From NCBI GenBank assembly GCA_024364805.1, contig CM044497.1, forward strand, positions 70,256,721-70,320,720: a DNA stretch of 64,000 bases, read 5' to 3'. The translations under genes were made by a program, and so were the position numbers. The notes beneath the pieces were generated by a model that saw only the letters and a list, made by a program, of their open reading frames with translations, searched no databases and had not been told where the DNA came from. Shown piece after piece: positions 58,226 through 64,000 of the stretch (position 1 is the first letter of the stretch; every line of letters starts with the position of its first letter). This DNA comes from Euprymna scolopes. Its lineage: Eukaryota > Mollusca > Cephalopoda > Sepiida > Sepiolidae.

Positions 58226-61146
58226 AATATCGGAATGTTTGTAGTGCCATGTCGTACATGGAACTTGACCCTGCACTCCAACTTGCCTCCTCCCTTAAGG
58301 CTTGCATTTACTAATTTAGATAATGTTGAAGCACTTCTCCTAGCAAACACCTCGGATATCTTAGCACTAAGTGAGACTAACCTACACTTCTCCATCCCTT
58401 CTAACTACTTTAAAATGTCTGGATATCTCCCACTCTGCCATAAGGACACTGACAGACATATGCATGGACTTGGAGTCTATATTCGAAACACCCTCCTACA
58501 GAAACAAACCTAGAATCGGACGATGAAGCCTTTATGGGCTTTAGACTTAACATGCAACATAACATTAGCTACTTTTATTTTCTGTACCACTCTCCCTCGA
58601 CCCAGGCCTGCACTCTAATAAACAAAGTCTCTGACAGCATAGATACAGACTCTCCCTCGACACTATGGCACAAGTGCATGGATTTGGTGATTTCAATGTC
58701 CACCACAGAAACTGGTTTGGATTCTCTACTTACACAGACGCAGCTGATAGCTCAACAGATAACTTCTCTATATCTCATTCCCTATTACAGATTGTTACAT
58801 TTGCAACCCGTTTCCGAGACCAGCAAGAAAAACATGCATCACTTCTAAATCTATTTCTGACCACAGTTCCTGATGAATTTATAACGAATGCTCACAGCCC
58901 ACTCGGGAATGCTGATCATGCAGTTATAATGGTTAAAATCTCCCAAAATTCTACAGCTAAAACTGAAGAGCCATTGCTAAAAAAAAACGAGAAATTATTA
59001 AAGGGCAACCATCTGGGATCTCATCAGAGATGCCCTATAGGGAAATATCTTTTCTCTTCCAGCTGAACAGTGCACAAATGAGACCACTGAATGGTTCAAA
59101 ACGACAATTCAAGCACATGTTCACACGTGGGAATTTTATAGCAAGCCCCACTTCTTAATGGTTTACTTCCACTTGTGCAGCATGCGTACCGCAGATTTAA
59201 TCAACATAAGTTCAATTCAAACAAAAAGAAGTATTTAGAAACTAGGAGTAACAGTAAGAATGAAATAGCGAAAGCAAAAAGAGAATTTACAGAAACCACC
59301 AAAGAATGCATCGAAGCACAGAAATTAGGAATCCATGATTTCTGGAAAATCTACAACAGTGTAGTAAATAATGGTCAATCAACAATTCGCCCACTATCCA
59401 ACAATCATGCGGTTGTTTGAACAGCAACTGAGAATGCTAACATGCCAGTAGGTTTGCCTCAAACTCCACATTGGACCCTGCTAACCATCCCCTCTCTGAT
59501 TTTCCTTTGCAGACAGACGTCACACTAGAAATCTGAAAATTACTCTTTCTCAGGTGAATGCTATCATAAAAAAACTCGACCCTTCACAACCATGTGGATC
59601 TGATCTCATCCCGGCTGTGCTATTAAAACATGCTTCGCCGAAGTAGCTACAGTCATCTCCAAACTCTACAACAAAAGCCTTAATGAATCTTGCTTTCCTG
59701 GCTGCTAGAAAACTGCTTCTGTGGTACCAGTTTTCAAGAATTCTGCCGAAAGAACTGACCCATTAAATCATCGCCCCATTAGACCCCTCCCACTTTTCGC
59801 TAAAATATTTGAGTCCATAATTAACCAAGCTCTAGTCCATCATCTTACAGCTGCTAAACTTCCGACCGACCAACAAGCCCGTTCAACAGCAGATAATCCT
59901 TACTGTAATCTCTGAATGTATATACCATTTACTGGACAAAGCAGGGGAGGGTAGAGCGGTAGCTCTAGATATTGCTAAGGCTTTTAACAGGGTAGGGCAT
60001 GAAGATCTTCTCAGGAAAATCAGATCATATAGTATCACTAATTAATAATTGCTAATTAATAATTAATAATTAAATCCTTCCTAGATGATTAAAAAATCCA
60101 GGTTGTTCTCGACGGGCATGCACCTAAACAATATGATATAAATGCGGGTGTTCCTCAGAGGTCTATCCTTGGACCTTTATAATTCCTAATATTCATAAAT
60201 GACGTCCCTGACAGAATTGTCTCTGAGATGTGTATATATGCTGATGACACCACGCTCTATAACAGGCCCAACAGGAAAACAATCGGATACATATCTAAGA
60301 AAATGGCAGAAATCCTAGAGAATGACCTCCAATCTGTAGTAGAATGGGGACAAAAATGGATGGTCACATTCAATGCTACCAAAACTAAGCTTGTTTCCTT
60401 CAATAATTACAAGAACCCTTCTCTACCACCAATAGCAATGGCCAAAGACTAATTATCTGAAAGTACTTCATTTAAACTCCTCGGCCTTACGTTCACAGGA
60501 AATATGAGTTGGAACAATTACATTGAGAGCATTGCCAAGACTGCTGCAGAGAAGGTAGGCTCTATCTTTACTGTGCTAGAAAGCTACTAATGCCTGAATG
60601 TATACTGTACCTCTATAAGGCCACCATACGCCCATGTATAAAGTATAGTTGTCATACTTGGGCTGGTGCATCTGCTACTAGTCTCTCGCTTCTAGACAAG
60701 GTTCAAAAGAGAGTTGTCAACCTGATAGGTCCTGGACTGTCGTCTAGGCTTCAGCCTCTGTCCTATCGACGAAATGTTTCATTCGTCCGTCTGTTCTAAA
60801 AGTATTTTAATGGTGAATTCTCCGACGGACTTGTACCCCCTTTGACGTAAATACCACAGACAACCCCGACAAGCAGCTAAACCCATCCCTACACAGTAGA
60901 GATCCTTAGATGTCAAAGAGCTTTCTACTCCAGTAATTTCTTCCCCAGAACTGCTAGACTTTGGAATTTCCTTCCGGATCCCTGCTTCCCCAACTGTACT
61001 GACATGCAGATGTTCAATGTAACGTGAATCGACATCTTGCTACACAACTCCCTACATAGTACCCCTGTAGCTTAGGTTCTTAATTGTAGCCCCTTACATC
61101 AAAGTGTCAATTTGCCTTGTTTGGGGTGAAAATGTAATAAAAAAGA
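58226..61146 (+). mobile_element. LINE family B, copy B4 (5'-truncated, decayed)
   Basis: Endonuclease part (58235-59030): LANTSDILALSETNLHFS, GLGVYIRN, VHGFGDFNVHHRNWF and NADHAVIMVKISQ. Linker with AKREFTETTKECIEAQKLG (59270-59330). RT part: VPVFKNSAERTDPLNHRPI (59720-59780), AVALDIAKAFNRV, the GVPQxSILGPL block and YADDTTLYNRP (60237-60270), then VVEWGQKWMVTFNATKTKLV. C-terminus with YSCHTWAGASATSLSLLDKV and FFPRTARLWNFLP. Ends GCCTTGTTTGGGGTGAAAATGTAATAAAAAA. Frameshifts separate EN, RT and C-terminal blocks. It is the most readable family B copy. Confidence 0.88.
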
Positions 61147-61344
61147 ACCCCTGGAATTTGCAACATTTTAGATCTTTTATTTATTCATATTTTTCTAGAT
61201 TTTTGTCTATATGCTACGATAAGCTTGCTAATTGGTTCATTTTATATTCCTTCTAAATTTCATTATGCTCCATATTAATATACACAATTCCCGTTTTGTA
61301 TGCTTCATGCTCTACTTTCGTCATGAAGTATCTTTTATAGACAA
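61147..61344. other. No gene seen
   Basis: Short AT-rich spacer. Confidence 0.5.
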
Positions 61345-61648
61345 CTAGCAGTTCAGCCCGGCTTTGCTTGGGCTCTATGTACTGTTCATGACTTTATGAT
61401 CACATGTATATTAAAAAGTTTTTAGACACGAAATTGGCGGGGAAGTTTGGTAGAGTTTTTAAAGATCAAATTGTTGAACTTTGATTCCTTGACAGACAAA
61501 TTTCTGACCGAATACTGATTAAAAAGATTATCCCGAATCTCAATACTCCTTATGTATAATCTCGAGTCTGTAGACTGAAAATCCACAGAGTAGTTTAATA
61601 GGGAAATGTACACACACAGACACACACAGGCAATTTCACCTGTATAGA
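61345..61648 (-). mobile_element. Helitron-like element, complete, 304 bp
   Basis: On the minus strand it begins A|TCTATACAGGTGAAATTGCC and ends AGCCC...GGGCTGAACTGCTAG|T. The AGCCC/GGGCT inverted repeat six bases before CTAG gives the 3' hairpin. Insertion is between A and T. Interior matches the elements at 35399 and 47253. It sits 90 bp downstream of the TM5 exon donor, in the same orientation as the host gene. Confidence 0.7.
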
Positions 61649-61737
61649 TATATATTAATTTTTTACTGATTTTTTTAAATAGATTCATAGCTGAAGGCTT
61701 CCAACAAGAACATAAATAAAATAAATATTTTTCTTAC

Positions 61738-61877
61738 TAATTTTGGTCTTCTGTCAATTTCGGTTGCAAGTTTTGTGGATTGATAAAAGCTGTTATTATT
61801 TGATTGAAGATGAACGCCCCAATGCCGAAACCGCTGATGATAACTCCAGATATAAAACCTTTACGATTCGGAAACCA
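61738..61877 (-). CDS. MFS transporter exon (TM5)
   Basis: Minus-strand acceptor TTTCGTTTCTAATTTTAG; donor AAAATTA|GTAAGA. The exon reads 46 codons from phase 0: WFPNRKGFISGVIISGFGIG, then AFIFNQIITAFINP, then QNLQPKLTEDQN plus two bases (TA). A W-F-P-x-R/K-K/R-G motif followed by a Gly-rich helix is the TM5 signature of OFA and monocarboxylate porters in the MFS. The NPxNLxP tail matches the extracellular loop of OFA-like proteins. The split TA codon is completed to Tyr by the exon at 49231. Plus-strand frames here are shadows. Confidence 0.9.
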
Positions 61878-63041
61878 CTAAAATTAGAAACGAAAATTAA
61901 TATAACGAAAGAAATTGATAACATTGTGAAAACATTATGTAAATCATTTACGATTTGTGGGCGAATAAAATGAAAAACGGGCATCAATATAACGAAACAC
62001 ATTTATAACCATAGGAAAATAGTATATATGAGCTTTAGATATCTGGAACAACGAAAATAAGAAACGAAAATTAATGCAATGGTACACATTGTAAACAATT
62101 AAAAAGAAAAGAATCAACTTCATTTTATTTAACGAAACAGAACGCTAGGAATCAATTTAAATACAGGTGTGCATGGTTTGATATCAAATAACGTCAAACG
62201 TTTAATTAAATGTTATTATTAGGACTATGACAACAGCATAATCTTTTTCTTGTTTTGATTCTCAAGTATATATCCGTGGTTCTCGGTGTACTAATTGTGG
62301 CTAACTGTGTCGGATATATACTCAAGAATAAAAACACTGAAAATAATATGCTGTTGTTAAAGCCCTAGTTATTATTATGATAAATATTTAACTACAGTAA
62401 CAATATGATTTGTTTTGCGATGGATTATATTAGACAACTTCAGGAAATATCCATTGACTCATTCCATTGAAAAGGGGTTTCATTATCGTCATTAAAAGTC
62501 GCCGATGAATTGATGATGAGAAAAAATACGTTCCTGATAGACATGTAACATTTCATAAAAATTATTTTATTTCTACCTGGGATGCCAAAAATATCAAATA
62601 ATATTTATTATGAAATGTTAACCTTTTTTGTAATTTTATAAATTGAAAATTTGGCAATTAATTTTTTTTACATTTCATGTTTGTTTTTTTTTGTTTTTCA
62701 GAATATATAGGATGCGGATTGATAATTGAGAGTATTTGAATTATTCAGACTTCTATTCTTATCTTCGTACTTTTCCACACTCATTTCGGCCGATGTAACT
62801 GCGAAGTTGGATATCGCATTGAACACCAACTCGAATCCATTCATTATCATTTAGAAATTCTAATTGAATATAATGTTATTCCTACTTAGTATTGTCTATA
62901 GAAATGATTACACCTTAAATCCTCAGAACAGATTGTAATCAAGGCAAGTATCCGTTGCGCCATGAGTAAACCTCGAAAATATAGCATAAATCTTACAATT
63001 CCCAAACATAATCTTATTTTCAGATGTTAAACACCAATCAT

Positions 63042-63042
<1 letters not shown>
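61878..63042. other. No gene seen
   Basis: AT-rich intron upstream of the TM5 exon. No further exon of the transporter was recognised. Confidence 0.5.
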
Positions 63043-63137
<95 letters not shown>

Positions 63138-63138
63138 A

Positions 63139-63187
<49 letters not shown>
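63043..63187. repeat. (AT)n microsatellite
   Basis: Long AT run with a few AC/AA interruptions; the Tc1-like element starts directly at its right end. Confidence 0.97.
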
Positions 63188-64000
63188 AACTGTCAATCGC
63201 TTTATTGCAGATTAGTAAAATATCAATATTTCACTAAATATACGTAACAAAAAATGAAAACTTTACCATCAAAAGGCTGCTTTAAGATTAGTTATTACAC
63301 AAAATTTTATTCAAATTCATGCTTTATTCACGAAGTTTTGGCATTTTATTTATTATCAAGAAAATTATACTGTCCATCGCTGTATTGCAGATCTCTTACA
63401 ATGCCAAAAAATCAGACGATTAAAGGTTATTGAAAAGCAAAGGATAGTTGGACTTGCAGAAGGATTTTCCATCTAAGATGTAGCCACGTAGCTAGAATAG
63501 AATCCAAAAGCTTTGGCAGCATTCTTGAATAACCCAAACACCAATTCAAGAAAAATAAGGACACCAGGAGAAAACTTTTAGATCGTGATATTCGAGAAAT
63601 CCCTAAGGAATTCAACCGAAACACAAACTGCACCAGTGCTTTCAATTTTGCAAAAGCTGAAATCACTCAAAGATCCAGACATACCCGATACAATGTGTTG
63701 AATGAAATTGCAAGGAACATCAAATCTCTTACAGTGCCTGAATTAAGCAAACAACATTAGGGAAAAACGAATGGCTTGGGCAGAGAATTACATGAAAATG
63801 GGTTTCCAATAGGTCTTATTTAGGGATGAGGCCCATGATACTATTGGCGGTCCGGATAGATGGACCAAAATTTGAAACCCGAACAGAACTCCGACCATTT
63901 ACAGAGTTCATTGCCAACAAGGAGGTGGAGGCATCATGTTTTGGGCGGGACTCATTCCGAATGACAGAGGATATAAAGCTTACCAGTAATGCGTACACGG
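63188..64000 (+). mobile_element. Tc1-like DNA transposon, second copy (cut by window end)
   Basis: Starts AACTGTCAATCGCTTTATTGC after a TA of the AT run. The outer direct repeat is at 63190-63210 and the inner one (CTGTCCATCGCTGTATTGCAG) at 63371-63391, the same IR/DR spacing as in 51701-53243. Transposase begins ATG 63412 (MPKNQTIKGY). It runs with frame changes through LLDRDIREIPKEFNRNTN, RHTRYNVLNEIARNIKSL and a GGGIMFWAGLI-like second catalytic region near 63930. Broken; the right end is outside the window. Confidence 0.88.

Larger units (their letters stand above)
10580..61877 (-). other. Host gene span: MFS transporter (OFA/monocarboxylate-porter-like), partial, four exons seen
   Basis: Four minus-strand exons, described separately, belong to one gene read from high to low coordinates. 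They are 140, 127, 125 and 112 nt long and give a continuous frame of about 168 codons across three junctions. Introns are about 12.5 kb (61737-49232), 14.6 kb (49104-34543) and 23.7 kb (34417-10692). The product would be a 12-helix plasma-membrane secondary transporter; the part seen is TM5 to TM7. TM1-4 should lie above 64000. TM8-12 should lie below 1, because I found no further exon at 1-10579. Substrate is unknown. The OFA/MCT-like placement rests on the WFPNRKG motif and the helix pattern. Confidence 0.85.

Noticed and set aside
61743-62002. Plus- and minus-strand frames of about 70 codons over the TM5 exon
   Set aside because: They are out of frame with the MFS reading (WFPNRKG) that is supported by splice sites and by the next exons.

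Overview
This is a eukaryotic, AT-rich, repeat-dense window, almost certainly from a mollusc and probably a cephalopod. That assignment is an inference from the style of the LINE proteins, the long introns and the very high load of microsatellites and transposable elements. No species marker was found. There is no prokaryotic gene organisation, no rRNA gene and no convincing functional tRNA gene.

The only host gene I can support is on the minus strand and had to be assembled by eye from short exons. Four exons (61877-61738, 49231-49105, 34542-34418, 10691-10580) each sit between a good splice acceptor and donor. Their phases agree at every junction (0/2, 2/0, 0/2, 2/0). Together they encode the middle of a major facilitator superfamily transporter of the OFA/monocarboxylate-porter kind: TM5, TM6, the acidic cytoplasmic linker and TM7. 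The first exons should lie beyond base 64000 and the last ones before base 1. Everything from 10692 to 61737 outside the exons is therefore intron of this gene.

Layout. 1-8736 is the fossil of an envelope-bearing LTR element (zinc knuckle/protease, then an F-type env, then an LTR) with a LINE inserted in env; the element itself sits in an older LINE. 9274-9845 and 16495-16960 are relics of an R2-like endonuclease LINE. 10.7-18.7 kb is mostly AT-rich intron with microsatellites and an unusual hairpin minisatellite. 18.7-27.1 kb holds LINE copies, LTR-element pol, LTR and gag fossils, a 55-68-bp minisatellite and a solo LTR. 28.5-33.1 kb is an R2-like LINE with a copia fossil inside it. 35.4-37.7 kb is a Helitron-like element with a LINE inside it. 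39.4-41.9 kb is a gypsy fossil carrying a telomeric-repeat/filler block. 44.4-45.5 kb is another gypsy gag/protease fossil. 46.1-47.5 kb is a head-to-tail array of four Helitron-like repeats, two with tRNA-like modules. 51.5-53.75 kb is a LINE split by a complete Tc1-like transposon. 54.4-61.1 kb holds two long LINE copies. The window ends inside a second copy of the same Tc1-like family.

Two LINE families dominate, both Jockey/CR1-like with C-terminal motifs of the type FFxRTARLWNS. Family A has four copies ending in a conserved CTTGATAAGTGGTGAT plus poly-A. Family B has five copies ending in TTGTTTGGGGTGAA...AATAAAAAA. Nesting gives a relative order of events: B before the envelope-bearing element, that element before A1; A3 before the solo LTR; the R2-like LINE before copia; the Helitron-like element before A4; B2 before Tc1.
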